This document shows positions 50,614 through 59,153 of a stretch of 64,000 nucleotides of DNA, piece by piece. The DNA lies in contig ONFF01000005.1 of NCBI GenBank assembly GCA_900317055.1, positions 62,001 to 126,000 on the forward strand, in the 5' to 3' direction. Source of the stretch: an uncultured Bacteroidales bacterium (GTDB lineage Bacteria; Bacteroidota; Bacteroidia; Bacteroidales; F082). The notes beneath the pieces are model-generated. The model was not told the origin of the DNA and searched no databases. It was given only the letters and a program-made list of their open reading frames with translations. A program made the translations under genes and the position numbers. Numbering within the stretch: position 1 is the stretch's first letter; every line of letters starts with the position of its first letter.

Positions 50614-51987
50614 ATGAAATTCAAGGAAATACATAAGACTGCTTTGGCCAAGGTGCTTTCTGACCTCGTTCAGTGCGACGGCATCGTCAACCAAGGAGAG
50701 ATTGATTTCCTGCAACAAGTCTATGCTCTTTTCAATATCACGCTCACCAGTCGGAAAAAAGCGACCAACCTCAGCCTTTCCGAAGCCGTCAACATGTTAA
50801 GGAGTCTTGGCAAACAAGAGAAAATCGCCATCCTTCGGGTGTTTCAGCAACTCTCCCTTTCCGACGACTCCCTTGACCCTTCAGAGTCACTGCTGATTAC
50901 AGCGCTACTCCTCTCCATTGGCATCGAACTGCCTGAAACCCATGGCCTTAATGCCAATTTCGTCTCCATCCCCAGCCTCAGCTTCGACACTCGCAATGCC
51001 GTCCTTTATGTTGAGCCTAGCTATAATAGGAAAGTCAATGCCAGCATCAAGCACGACTATGAAGCCATTTGCGGGCTGCTACGCCAAACACAACGCGAGT
51101 TCTTCTACCTCCCCAAAGCCATTGACGACCTCAAAAGCAAGAAAAAGACCTTCCGCAACACACTTAGCTACATTGAGCCTACCCTTTCGGAAGCCCAGCT
51201 CGACCTCATCGACAAGCATCTCCCCAAACTCGACAGCGTGTTTCTTTCCAAGGAAATCTTCCTCAACTATCTCAATGCCAATGGACTGAAAATCAGCAAG
51301 CCGTCGTTTTTCCTCAAGATTGGCAACATGAAGTCGAGCATTGACCAAGATTTCCTCATCCTTGAAACTGGCGATTCACCGTTACTGACCTTGGAGCGGC
51401 TCATTCAGCTCAACACCAATATCTTGAAAATCAATCCGCCCATTGAAAGCGAGAGAGAGAAGGCTTTTTTCAAAATACTAACTTTGAAAAACGAGACGAA
51501 GTCCAAAGAAGAACTCCATTACACCGGATTCCACAAAATCATCCTCGACATCTTGCTGAAATACGATGGGCTGCACGAAGTCAGCCGCCTGTTTATCAAC
51601 CGGAAAGGCGACATCTTCCTCACCGACCGCAACAACACCGAAGTGAAAATGCCAGCCCTCTGCAAAGCGCTTTACATCTTCTTCCTCATACACGAAGAAG
51701 GCCTCTCGCTCAATTACCTCAACGACCATAAATCAGAGCTATACAAGATTTACAGCCATATCTCCACCTACGGTGACGAAGAGCTGCTCAAGAAAGCCAT
51801 CGACAACCTCACCGACTTCATTGGCTCCACCATGAACGCCAACCTCTCGCGCATTCGCAAGGCTTTCCGCGACATCCTAGGCGATGAGGCCAACATCTAC
51901 CTTATCAAAGGCGAAAAAGGTGGACAAAAAGTTGTCCACCTCGACCGTCGCCTCGTGGTCTTTGAAGACCGTGAGACGTTTTCTTGA
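50614..51987 (+). CDS. TerB-like domain protein of unknown function
   Basis: A 457-residue protein. Residues about 1-110 look like a TerB helical domain (ALAKVLSDLVQCDGIVNQGEIDFLQQVY, with acidic residues able to bind metal). The C-terminal part (CKALYIFFLIHEEGLSLNYLNDHKSELYKIY, then LSRIRKAFRDILGDEANIYLIKG) is seen in other Bacteroidota proteins of unknown role and may bind nucleic acid. The middle has no known match. TerB domains occur in tellurite and phage-resistance gene clusters, but no partner genes are present here. Confidence 0.7.
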   Translation: MKFKEIHKTALAKVLSDLVQCDGIVNQGEIDFLQQVYALFNITLTSRKKATNLSLSEAVNMLRSLGKQEKIAILRVFQQLSLSDDSLDPSESLLITALLLSIGIELPETHGLNANFVSIPSLSFDTRNAVLYVEPSYNRKVNASIKHDYEAICGLLRQTQREFFYLPKAIDDLKSKKKTFRNTLSYIEPTLSEAQLDLIDKHLPKLDSVFLSKEIFLNYLNANGLKISKPSFFLKIGNMKSSIDQDFLILETGDSPLLTLERLIQLNTNILKINPPIESEREKAFFKILTLKNETKSKEELHYTGFHKIILDILLKYDGLHEVSRLFINRKGDIFLTDRNNTEVKMPALCKALYIFFLIHEEGLSLNYLNDHKSELYKIYSHISTYGDEELLKKAIDNLTDFIGSTMNANLSRIRKAFRDILGDEANIYLIKGEKGGQKVVHLDRRLVVFEDRETFS

Positions 51988-52223
51988 AAGCATATTTTTC
52001 TAGTCAAAGGTTGTTGCAGGCATCAACAGGTATGTCATCCCAACGCTGGCAAGTGGGCAAAGGCATGGGATCTATAGCTGTTGATGCCGTCATTAAAGTC
52101 TTTGCGTCTTGAACCGCCTCCCATAGATTGACTACGTCGAATCTCCGATTTCCATGCTCACGCACATGGCCATGCGGGAATGACATGGGAGGCTAACCGG
52201 CACACTTGCTATACTATAACACT
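51988..52223. other. Inverted-repeat-rich convergent spacer
   Basis: No convincing gene; a 60-codon minus-strand frame at 52004-52186 has no recognisable motif. Two large stem-loops are possible: GGCATCAACAG/CTGTTGATGCC (52019-52089) and GCCTCCCAT/ATGGGAGGC (52116-52193), the second enclosing the palindrome CATGGCCATG. Confidence 0.5.
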
Positions 52224-52997
52224 CTATGCGTTCTGACCACCCAACAAGAATGTGACATCAGAATTCGGGTCAATCTCGACCGATTCCTTGCCGTAGCGCA
52301 TCACAATCATCTTCTTGCCGCCCTTCAGCCACATCTTTTCATCCACCACCCACAGAGCCGTGGCCTCGCGCAGGCCCACCACCGTCATATCTTGGTTGAC
52401 GGCCAAATACTCGTTGATACGGTCCTGGCGCGTCTCGCCGCCATGCTTGATCATCTTGTCGATTTCAGGATGCGGGTCGAGATAGTGCGGATTGATTTGG
52501 AACGGCACTAGGTTGAGGCACTTAAACGATGCCGGTTGCACAATCGGCATGTCATTGGTAGTGCACAGCGTCGGGCAAGCCACATTGGAGCCCGCACTCC
52601 AGCCCATGTAAGGCACACCTGCGAGAGCGCGCTCGCGAATGGCATCCATCAAGCCATAGCGATGCATCTCGGCCACCAGATGGAAGGTGTTGCCACCGCC
52701 CACCACGATGCAGTCGGCCTCACGAACGGCTTTCACCTTGTCGTCGAAATGGTGAACAGAGGTGAAGTTCTCCAAGCCGAACTTGGTGCGGAACACATTC
52801 CTCACCTTCGACTCGTAGGCATCGTAGCTCTCAGGATAGACCATGCCGCCGATGTTGACGCCAGCGAAAGGCACGAAGATGATACGGCTATCCTTATTAA
52901 TATGGTTCTGCAAGCAGAACAACTCGATTTGGGTCGAGGCCCAAGCCAGATAATTCTCACCGAAATTGGTCGAATTGCTGATCAGTAACAATCTCAT
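52224..52997 (-). CDS. pepE: Dipeptidase E (S51 family)
   Basis: A 257-residue serine peptidase that cleaves Asp-X dipeptides in the cytoplasm. The nucleophile lies in MGWSAGSNVACP; VVGGGNTFHLVAEM and NPHYLDPHPE are also typical. No signal peptide. It is monocistronic, converging with the TerB gene. Confidence 0.92.
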   Translation of the reverse strand: MRLLLISNSTNFGENYLAWASTQIELFCLQNHINKDSRIIFVPFAGVNIGGMVYPESYDAYESKVRNVFRTKFGLENFTSVHHFDDKVKAVREADCIVVGGGNTFHLVAEMHRYGLMDAIRERALAGVPYMGWSAGSNVACPTLCTTNDMPIVQPASFKCLNLVPFQINPHYLDPHPEIDKMIKHGGETRQDRINEYLAVNQDMTVVGLREATALWVVDEKMWLKGGKKMIVMRYGKESVEIDPNSDVTFLLGGQNA

Positions 52998-53143
52998 AGT
53001 GTAAAATGTTGGTTAACGATGGCGCAAAGATAGCAAAAAAGGGATTGCATTCACAAGAAAGCATCGAAATCGTATTCCTTGGAATAAAAATATCAATTTG
53101 ATTATCAAATATTTGCGAAAAACAACAAAAATTTTCATGAATT

Positions 53144-53177
53144 TTTGCTTGCATGAATGAAAAAAGCTGTACTTTTG
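53144..53177 (+). promoter_or_regulatory. tRNA promoter: -33 TTTG, -7 TACTTTTG
   Basis: TTTG at 53144-53147 and TACTTTTG at 53170-53177 are 26 bases apart. The tRNA begins 17 bases after the -7 box. Confidence 0.7.
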
Positions 53178-53194
53178 CAGTGTCAAAAACGACT

Positions 53195-53268
53195 GGACTA
53201 GTAGCTCAATTGGATAGAGTCCCTGACTACGGATCAGGCGGTTGTGGGTTCGACTCCCGCCTAGTTCA
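53195..53268 (+). tRNA. tRNA-Arg (anticodon ACG)
   Basis: A 74-base cloverleaf. The acceptor GGACTAG pairs with CTAGTTC including one G-T pair. The anticodon stem CCTGA/TCAGG encloses CTACGGA, giving ACG. The T arm is GTGGG-TTCGACT-CCCGC. The CCA end is not encoded. Confidence 0.92.
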
Positions 53269-53272
53269 CACG

Positions 53273-53300
53273 AAAGGTTCCGCAAAAAGAACCTTTTTTT
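53273..53300 (+). terminator. Hairpin terminator between the tRNAs
   Basis: AAAGGTTC/GAACCTTT with an 8-base loop, followed by more T. It separates the two tRNA genes, though read-through would be needed for the second unless it has its own promoter. Confidence 0.6.
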
Positions 53301-53372
53301 GGCCCATTCGACTAGCGGTTAGGTCGTAAGTTTCTCACACTTAAAACAGCGGTTCGATTCCGCTATGGGCTA
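53301..53372 (+). tRNA. tRNA-Glu (anticodon CTC)
   Basis: A 72-base cloverleaf. The acceptor GGCCCAT pairs with ATGGGCT. The anticodon stem TAAGT/ACTTA encloses TTCTCAC, giving CTC. The T arm is AGCGG-TTCGATT-CCGCT. CCA is not encoded. Confidence 0.9.
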
Positions 53373-53373
53373 C

Positions 53374-53405
53374 AAAAAGAGCCGCATATGCGGCTCTTTT
53401 TGTTT
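53374..53405 (+). terminator. Intrinsic terminator after tRNA-Glu
   Basis: GAGCCGCATATGCGGCTC is a perfect palindromic stem flanked by A and T runs, with TTTTTGTTTT downstream. Confidence 0.8.
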
Positions 53406-53418
53406 TACATCAGGCTCA

Positions 53419-53535
53419 GCCCTTTCCGAGATGTTCATGCAGTATTACAACACAAAACGGCACCATCAGGGCATTGACAACGAACCCCCTGGAGCGCAAA
53501 TACGAAAACAACAAATTATTAATCCGTACCCATGA
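53419..53535 (+). pseudogene. Remnant of a DDE transposase C-terminus
   Basis: The plus strand reads LSEMFMQYYNTKRHHQGIDN followed by EPPGAQIRKQQ and ends at TGA 53533-53535. YYNTKRHHQGI is typical of the last part of an rve integrase-core transposase such as those of IS481 or IS3. Everything upstream is missing and the piece abuts the tRNA terminator. Confidence 0.65.
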
Positions 53536-53614
53536 AGCTGCTTGATGTTTCACATTAATTCAATATATTTGCTGTCTCAATTAATGGGTACATTATATTT
53601 CTTGCTAGGACATT

Positions 53615-54871
53615 CTAATAGTACAATAACATCTGGTTCCAATAAAGCAGCATGTATTCCGTTGCGGCACTATTTCCGAAAGGATACGGATGGTTGAACC
53701 TAAGAATATTGGTGTGCATCACCATGAAATAGTACTGCACTCGAGCCAACTCGTCTTCGGGATGCGCTTCTATATGCCGTAAAGTAGTGTAAGCAATCAT
53801 CCTACGGAAATGGTTGTAGCGGAGATTAGGGCTATAGCAATAAGTAGATGGACATGAATAGGTGTCATTGTATTTCTGACGATATGCCCGCCACAATATG
53901 TCAAGCGATGGCGAGTAGTTGCCTGAAGCCAACATCTCTTCACACATCTTTAATATCCCTTCACAGGGCGCAAGGCGTTCAACTCCTATGGTCACAAATC
54001 CCCAAGCTACTTTTTCATTGAAATTTTCCGAATTCTCAAAGCGTTTGGAAATTTCCATCTTATCCTCTAATGTTGGTTCCGCATTCTGTCCGAGAAAACA
54101 ATCAAACACGTCTGGTACCCAATCGGGAAGATAGTATTGTGGTGAGGACTTCTCATCCCAACTGGCATACCTCAACGAATCACCGAAAATGTCAGGCAGC
54201 CAACTTTCGGTCAATTTGTCAAGACAAGAAGTAATATCCCAGATGTTTTCTTCACCATGTTCCTCGTCCCCCTCTCTGGTTTCATTTGCCTTAATCTCTC
54301 TGACAAGCGTTCTGACTCGTTTTTGCACCCCTTTATCAGTTACCGATTTCAAACTAATACGGTCAAGTTCGGCAAAGAAGTCACTTCTGGTTTCAGCATA
54401 TTCAGCTTCTTGGGCTTTCAACTGTTCCTCAGTGAGGTCAATGTCAGTAGCATCGTAAGTAAAACGCTCACATGCGTCGTAATCGGTCTCGATGGCGTGT
54501 AATATCTCCATAAAGTTATAGAATGCGACCATGTCGCTGAGCTCTTTTTTGCCTTTCCATTCATTGGGTAGTTTTAAAGTCTGTATGCGACTAGCCACAA
54601 AACATAACTGGTCTTCTATGCAAGATTCTTCAAATGCATAAAAGCCAGTATCGGCAACATATGCCGCCAAGGTCTTGTCGTAATAACACTCTTGCGATAC
54701 ATCTGCCGGAATCGGCGACAAGGTGTCTGGCCACACAAACCTTTCTGTTATGTCGTTTTCAAAAATCGTTACCGTAGGTTCTTGCTGTTTCTCCGCTTGC
54801 GGGGTCGGTGCACATCCGACCCCGGCAAGCATCAGCAACGTAAGTAAAAAGTGTTGCGTTTTCATAATCAT
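53615..54871 (-). CDS. Lipoprotein of unknown function
   Basis: A 418-residue lipoprotein with lipobox LAGVGC near residues 15-20, then a proline- and glutamate-rich linker. The main domain is helical and acidic (DATDIDLTEEQLKAQEAEYAETRSDFF, WLPDIFGDSLRY). I recognise no family. It is minus-strand and separated from the next gene by a strong hairpin. Its promoter is not clear; TTATTTTG near 54899 is close to a -7 box. Confidence 0.6.
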   Translation of the reverse strand: MIMKTQHFLLTLLMLAGVGCAPTPQAEKQQEPTVTIFENDITERFVWPDTLSPIPADVSQECYYDKTLAAYVADTGFYAFEESCIEDQLCFVASRIQTLKLPNEWKGKKELSDMVAFYNFMEILHAIETDYDACERFTYDATDIDLTEEQLKAQEAEYAETRSDFFAELDRISLKSVTDKGVQKRVRTLVREIKANETREGDEEHGEENIWDITSCLDKLTESWLPDIFGDSLRYASWDEKSSPQYYLPDWVPDVFDCFLGQNAEPTLEDKMEISKRFENSENFNEKVAWGFVTIGVERLAPCEGILKMCEEMLASGNYSPSLDILWRAYRQKYNDTYSCPSTYCYSPNLRYNHFRRMIAYTTLRHIEAHPEDELARVQYYFMVMHTNILRFNHPYPFGNSAATEYMLLYWNQMLLYY

Positions 54872-54909
54872 TACATCGTTTTGCGTTATTATTATGATGC
54901 AAAATAAAG

Positions 54910-54946
54910 GAACCCCGAAAACATGACCAAACGATTTTCGGGGTTC
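54910..54946 (-). terminator. Hairpin terminator after the 55003 gene
   Basis: A 12-bp perfect stem GAACCCCGAAAA/TTTTCGGGGTTC with a 13-base loop, followed on the minus strand by CTTTATTTTG. Confidence 0.7.
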
Positions 54947-55002
54947 TGTATGAAATGACTTTTAGGTGTATGAATTACCGTTTGCTAAGTGATTTCATAA
55001 AA

Positions 55003-55887
55003 TTACGGCTTTCCTCTCATCACTAAATAATTGATGTTCCTCCACTTCTTGCTGGTCTTTGTATTCGGGTCACCGAACTCATGGCGTTGGCCATCAACAT
55101 TGGTCGCCCAGCCGTAGGCGTTAGCTCCAACAAGATAGATGGCATTGTCCACACCCAAGTCAACCAAAGCCTGGGCAAAGTCGTGGAACGACTCAATGCT
55201 GAGCGTTTCAACGGTGAAGATCTCTCCGCTGCGGTCACACAAGGCACGGCGTACCGCCTTGCCTTTCAACTCGTTTTCAACAAGCTGCCCTTTGTCCACC
55301 AAGGGGAACTGGCGGAAGAAATAGCCGCCTTTTTCTGTCGCCTCCTCAAAAAGCGGAGAGTTGTCGGCCACCCCCACAGTCACGGTATCGTTGATGATAG
55401 CGCAGTAGCCTTTCTTTGAAAGTCCCCAAGCCTTGGGTTCGCCTTCCAGCACAAATGCACCCACGATGCCTCCGTTGTCAGCTCTGATGTCAGCTGCTTG
55501 TGCCGCAAAAATAATGCTCTGGTCGTTGCGGTCAATGTTGCCCACATACAGGCTCATACTCACCGAGTGAGGTATATACAACCTCATTGGGATGTCGTTG
55601 ATGGTGGTGTCTGCTATTTCAACGAAACCTTGCCCTGTTTCCTCTGCTTTAGCCAACGGCATTTTTACCGTGGTTGTTTCCACCACCTCATTTGAAGGCT
55701 CGAAAACGCCCTGCTCAGGGTTTTCAACAGGAGATGTTAGCTCTGATGGCCACATCTGCCATATTATGATTCCGACGATGATGCCAGCAAGCAAAAGCAG
55801 CAACCATTTCCAGCCTTGCGGCTTGGGCGGCTTTTCCTCGCCAATAACGCGGATTTCATCATCTCTTATTTCATTGATTTCTTTCAT
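55003..55887 (-). CDS. Membrane-anchored protein, possible phosphodiester-glycosidase-like domain
   Basis: A 294-residue protein with one transmembrane segment at about 26-46 and a C-terminal domain outside the cytoplasm. Strands such as MRLYIPHSVSMSLYVG and DNAIYLVGANAYGWATNVDG distantly resemble the NAGPA/DUF2233 fold, which I propose only weakly. Its ATG overlaps the stop of the LytTR gene in an ATGA. A sensor or surface output tied to the LytTR regulator is possible. Confidence 0.55.
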   Translation of the reverse strand: MKEINEIRDDEIRVIGEEKPPKPQGWKWLLLLLAGIIVGIIIWQMWPSELTSPVENPEQGVFEPSNEVVETTTVKMPLAKAEETGQGFVEIADTTINDIPMRLYIPHSVSMSLYVGNIDRNDQSIIFAAQAADIRADNGGIVGAFVLEGEPKAWGLSKKGYCAIINDTVTVGVADNSPLFEEATEKGGYFFRQFPLVDKGQLVENELKGKAVRRALCDRSGEIFTVETLSIESFHDFAQALVDLGVDNAIYLVGANAYGWATNVDGQRHEFGDPNTKTSKKWRNINYLVMRGKP

Positions 55888-56252
55888 TCCTTTGCCTCCT
55901 TCTCTATCAAATCCTTCAGCTGTTTCAAAGCCTCCTTCGATGCCGACACGGTATGAGTGAACCGCGACACATCCGAAAGGATGAGCTTCTGGCTTTGGAT
56001 ATTGATGTAATAGATATAGTTGCGATTGATGATAAGGCCCCTGCCTATACGAATAAACAGGTTGCCGTCGGTGCCAAGCTGCTCCCGAATCATATTCTCC
56101 ACCTGCCCAAGCTGGAACGTGAGCATTCGCGTCTCGTTATCGGTCTGAACCAGGTTGCAGTAATTCCCGTCCGACGAGATAAACACAATCTTGTCGGGCG
56201 CAATGCGCACCAAGTCAGTCGTAGTGGATATGATCAGATACTTCTTCAGCAT
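55884..56252 (-). CDS. Stand-alone LytTR DNA-binding protein
   Basis: A 122-residue protein made almost only of a LytTR domain: KIVFISSDGNYCNLVQTDNET, FIRIGRGLIINRNYIYYINIQ, LSDVSRFTHTVSASKEAL. It lacks a receiver, so it is not a classical response regulator. LytTR proteins bind direct repeats in promoters. It is the first gene of a coupled pair with the membrane protein, and a -7 box TACTTTTG (56260-56267) lies 7 bases before the ATG, giving a near-leaderless mRNA. Confidence 0.85.
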   Translation of the reverse strand: MLKKYLIISTTTDLVRIAPDKIVFISSDGNYCNLVQTDNETRMLTFQLGQVENMIREQLGTDGNLFIRIGRGLIINRNYIYYINIQSQKLILSDVSRFTHTVSASKEALKQLKDLIEKEAKE

Positions 56253-56259
56253 GACGAGG

Positions 56260-56267
56260 CAAAAGTA
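56260..56267 (-). promoter_or_regulatory. -7 box TACTTTTG of LytTR gene
   Basis: Perfect box, 7 bases from the start codon. Confidence 0.55.
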
Positions 56268-56488
56268 GCAACTAGTTTGGAATGCAAAAATAAGTTATTT
56301 GTCGAAATGTATGAAATAGCCATAAAAATGTATGAAATGGTATTATTCATTACTCTTAACAGAAAGCAATAATCCAATGAAATACGATGAAAAATTCAAT
56401 AATTAGCCCCCATCGACTTTAAGAGCATAATTATCAAACATGAATCCGTGTCAACCTCGTGTCAACGGACTCGAATTTAGCGCAAAAA

Positions 56489-57610
56489 TCACTTCCTTTT
56501 GCCAATCACATTGATGCTATAGCCTAACTCTCCGATTTCAAAAGAGCCATGTTTGCTTAGCCTGATCATCTCTTCCTTCGACATCTTCAGTTTTTTCTGG
56601 TCATCGGCCTCCTTGAAATTGACAAGACCATCGACAATTTTCTGGAAATCTTTCTGAATGTTGACGCTATCAAATAACGATTCTTTTAATTGAATCACCT
56701 TATCAATGTCACCTTCTTTAAATGCATTAAACAATGACTTATACTCCTCCGATCTAAGACTGTCTTCATTCCATCTCTTCTCCCGTCTCAAATAATCAAT
56801 GTCGTGCTGTTGCAAAAGACCCACGGTAGGCTCCGTACTGATTGCTTCTGTTGTAACATCCGACGGTTCGCCTTCATCTTGAGTTGCCGTTACTTCTTCA
56901 ACAGTTTGAGTTTCCACCTGTTCTTCTGTCTGATCTTTTTCTTGGGCTTCGGTCTGAGGGAGTGTTAGCTCTATAGTCTGTAGGTCAGTCTGTACAAATG
57001 TCTTCGCTTTGAAAGGCCACGGCGTTTTTTCGTAGACGAATTTGGAAACACAGGCGTATATTCCATATCCCAAGAGCATCAAAATCAATAGAAGCAACCA
57101 CTTCCGTTTCCCCGGAAAGCGTCTTCCAATGCTTCTTATAATAGAAGGTCTCTCCACCACGGTACGAATGGGCTCATGGCTCACCTTCATCACCGGTTTT
57201 CCATAAACCCTAATATAAATGGTCCTGGTCGTATTATTAATCTCGTAATCATATGCACCCCATTTCGTTCTTGCCGTAGAAGGATTCATGGTTTCCGTGG
57301 CCTCATAATCGGTATTTCCGATTCTGAAAATCACTTTATACTGTACGGGTTCCAAAACGACTGTATAAATGTTTTCCAAGACATCACTCAGCAAAAACTC
57401 AACCCGTTCCTTTTCGAATTTGTCTCCTCTCGGCAAAACATCCAGCACTATTGCTTTGGAATAATTCTCAGGAACATGCAGTTTGTTGCCTTCTATTTTC
57501 AGCTGGTCTTGTCCATCGGAAGCATCCAACTTGAATTCATCAATAATATTCCCAAACTTGTCTTGGCATCTGATTTCAACGACTGTCATTACTGAGTCAA
57601 CAGAATCCAT
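56489..57610 (-). CDS. Membrane protein of unknown function with acidic linker
   Basis: A 373-residue protein. The N-terminal 160 residues look like beta-rich binding modules (VVEIRCQDKFGNIIDEFKLDA and VQYKVIFRIGNTDYEATE). One transmembrane segment lies at about 170-190 (KWLLLLILMLLGYGIYACV). An acidic, Thr/Glu/Gln-rich linker follows, then a helical C-terminal part. No signal peptide, so the N-terminus is probably cytoplasmic. I recognise no family. It is transcribed away from a 383-bp spacer. Confidence 0.55.
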   Translation of the reverse strand: MDSVDSVMTVVEIRCQDKFGNIIDEFKLDASDGQDQLKIEGNKLHVPENYSKAIVLDVLPRGDKFEKERVEFLLSDVLENIYTVVLEPVQYKVIFRIGNTDYEATETMNPSTARTKWGAYDYEINNTTRTIYIRVYGKPVMKVSHEPIRTVVERPSIIRSIGRRFPGKRKWLLLLILMLLGYGIYACVSKFVYEKTPWPFKAKTFVQTDLQTIELTLPQTEAQEKDQTEEQVETQTVEEVTATQDEGEPSDVTTEAISTEPTVGLLQQHDIDYLRREKRWNEDSLRSEEYKSLFNAFKEGDIDKVIQLKESLFDSVNIQKDFQKIVDGLVNFKEADDQKKLKMSKEEMIRLSKHGSFEIGELGYSINVIGKRK

Positions 57611-57993
57611 AATATTTTGATTTTAAGCATCTTAACAAATAACAAAACTAAAATAAACACCTAAATGTAAGGTTTTCTTTTATGGTGCAAAAATAAGAAC
57701 TATTCAACATTTTTCACCTTCAAAAGCAAAAAAAATGACCTACTGATACCCCAAAACAAGAAAATTCCGACTAAAGTCAGGATTTTCAAGAACCAAAAAC
57801 CAAAATTTATGAAACCTTTTACTTGTAGCCACTCGGCTACAGATCTTTATGATAAGAACCGCTGCAAAAATACATTTTTTTTGGAATATGCAAGCCCTTT
57901 GATGAAAAAAATTGATTTTTTATCTCTTTTTCTCTTGACAGAAACAGTTTTTCCCCTTATATTTGCAACCTAAAACACAAAACAAATCATACT
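57611..57993. other. 383-bp spacer without a gene
   Basis: It contains an imperfect inverted repeat GAAAATTCCGACT/AGTCAGGATTTTC at 57760-57787, a short hairpin TGTAGCC/GGCTACA and, at the right end, the promoter of the small protein gene. I see no coding frame. Confidence 0.5.
57958..57965 (+). promoter_or_regulatory. -7 box TATATTTG
   Basis: Perfect TAnnTTTG followed by GC, 28 bp before the small protein start. Confidence 0.55.
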
Positions 57994-58233
57994 ATGGGAA
58001 AATTCATGGACAAACTCACCGAAGCCATCATCAAGAACGACGGCCTCTCTGAAACCGAAGCAAAAGCCAAGCTCAACTTGGTTTACATCAAAATGAACCA
58101 ATCCGAAATCAAGGATTTTGTAGACGAATATGTCGACTGGCTCATGAACGAAAAGAAGCTGAACTACAAGGCCATTCTACAAACGCCCGACAATCAGCTG
58201 CACGATATGTACCTGTCAGAGTTTAAGCACTGA
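57994..58233 (+). CDS. Small soluble helical protein
   Basis: A 79-residue charged protein, likely all alpha-helical (DKLTEAIIKNDGLSETEAKAKLNLVYIKM, EIKDFVDEYVDWLM). I recognise no family. It has its own promoter and its own terminator, which supports a real, independently expressed gene. Confidence 0.7.
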   Translation: MGKFMDKLTEAIIKNDGLSETEAKAKLNLVYIKMNQSEIKDFVDEYVDWLMNEKKLNYKAILQTPDNQLHDMYLSEFKH

Positions 58234-58251
58234 TTCTTTACAACACAAAAC

Positions 58252-58298
58252 AAAACACATCCATGTCATTCCCTCGGGAATCTATGGACGTGTTTTGT
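58252..58298 (+). terminator. Long hairpin terminator after small protein gene
   Basis: AAAACACATCCAT/ATGGACGTGTTTT with one mismatch encloses an inner hairpin ATTCCCTCGGGAAT, followed by TTTTGTTTT. Confidence 0.7.
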
Positions 58299-58316
58299 TT
58301 TATTGGCGTTCCCAAA

Positions 58317-59069
58317 TTATTCGATACGTTTGATCGGGAAGTGGCGCATCTCATACAACTCGTCAAGGTGCTTCTTGAGCCGACGCGCCATGGGTCGGAA
58401 GGTGTAGTAGGTAATAGTGGCCGAGATAGGCGCACCCACTAAAGGTATCACTTTTCCTACACCTTTGGCGAAACCTTCCTTGGTCATGCTGACACCAATC
58501 CATTGCGCAATCTTGATGGCGTACTTTGCCATGACCGTCTCCGAAATCTTGATACTCGCCGTCTTCGAGACCTGGGAAACAACCTTACCTATGGCCTCCA
58601 CAGCTAGCTTGTTGCCCATCGCTACGCCCACAAACAATGTCATGATGTTGAGTGACTCTTCATCCAACTGATTCTTGGCATCGGTCAACGGCGGCCAGCC
58701 GTAAAGATAGAGGAGCTTCTGCAGCAAGGACAGGATATGACCGTAAAACTGAACCAAGTCGGTAGGGATTGTGCCTGCCATCCACCAACCTCCTGGCAAG
58801 CCCATCAACGCCGATGTGCCGCTCACCATGGTCAGGTGATAGCTGATGCACTGGTTGGCCAGTTTGTCAATCTCCTTTTTGGTCAGGACATTCAACGGAC
58901 TCTCGTTGATGGCGGTAATCACCTCCATCGGGGTGCAGAACTTCGACAGCTCCTTGGTCAGGAACTCATCACGGTCAACCTTCACAAAAGGCATCTTCAC
59001 GCTGGTGGCCAGCACCCTATTCCACAGGGTTAGGCTCTGGGTGTTTTTTTCGTTGGTCGTTTCACTCAT
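58317..59069 (-). CDS. EcsC family protein
   Basis: A 250-residue protein with the EcsC pattern: SGTSALMGLPGGWWMAGTIPTDLVQFYGHILSLLQKLLYLYGWPP and ISETVMAKYAIKIAQWIG...IPLVGAPISATITYYTFRPMA. EcsC was linked to protein export and transport in Bacillus; its reaction is unknown. Hydrophobic helices suggest membrane association. It is 81 bp upstream, on the minus strand, of a word repeat and a REP-like palindrome. Confidence 0.8.
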   Translation of the reverse strand: MSETTNEKNTQSLTLWNRVLATSVKMPFVKVDRDEFLTKELSKFCTPMEVITAINESPLNVLTKKEIDKLANQCISYHLTMVSGTSALMGLPGGWWMAGTIPTDLVQFYGHILSLLQKLLYLYGWPPLTDAKNQLDEESLNIMTLFVGVAMGNKLAVEAIGKVVSQVSKTASIKISETVMAKYAIKIAQWIGVSMTKEGFAKGVGKVIPLVGAPISATITYYTFRPMARRLKKHLDELYEMRHFPIKRIE

Positions 59070-59092
59070 TGTTTTTTTTGTTTTTTACGGTT

Positions 59093-59121
59093 TGCGGCTG
59101 CCACGGTGTGACAGCCCTACA
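59093..59121. repeat. REP-like palindrome, copy 1
   Basis: TGCGGCTGCCACGGTG followed by TGACAGCCCTACA; one base differs from copy 2 at 62294-62322. It folds as GGCTGCCAC/GTGACAGCC. Confidence 0.75.
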
Positions 59122-59123
59122 TC

Positions 59124-59153
59124 TCTAAACTCTAAACACTAAACTCTAAACTA
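59124..59153. repeat. Degenerate CTCTAAACT words
   Basis: TCTAAAC recurs four times. It is the reverse complement of the word at 38888-38921 and lies just after the rarA stop. Confidence 0.6.

Noticed and set aside
52004..52186. 60-codon minus-strand frame as a small gene
   Set aside because: No ribosome binding site, no family, and it lies in an inverted-repeat-rich spacer; reported only as part of that spacer.
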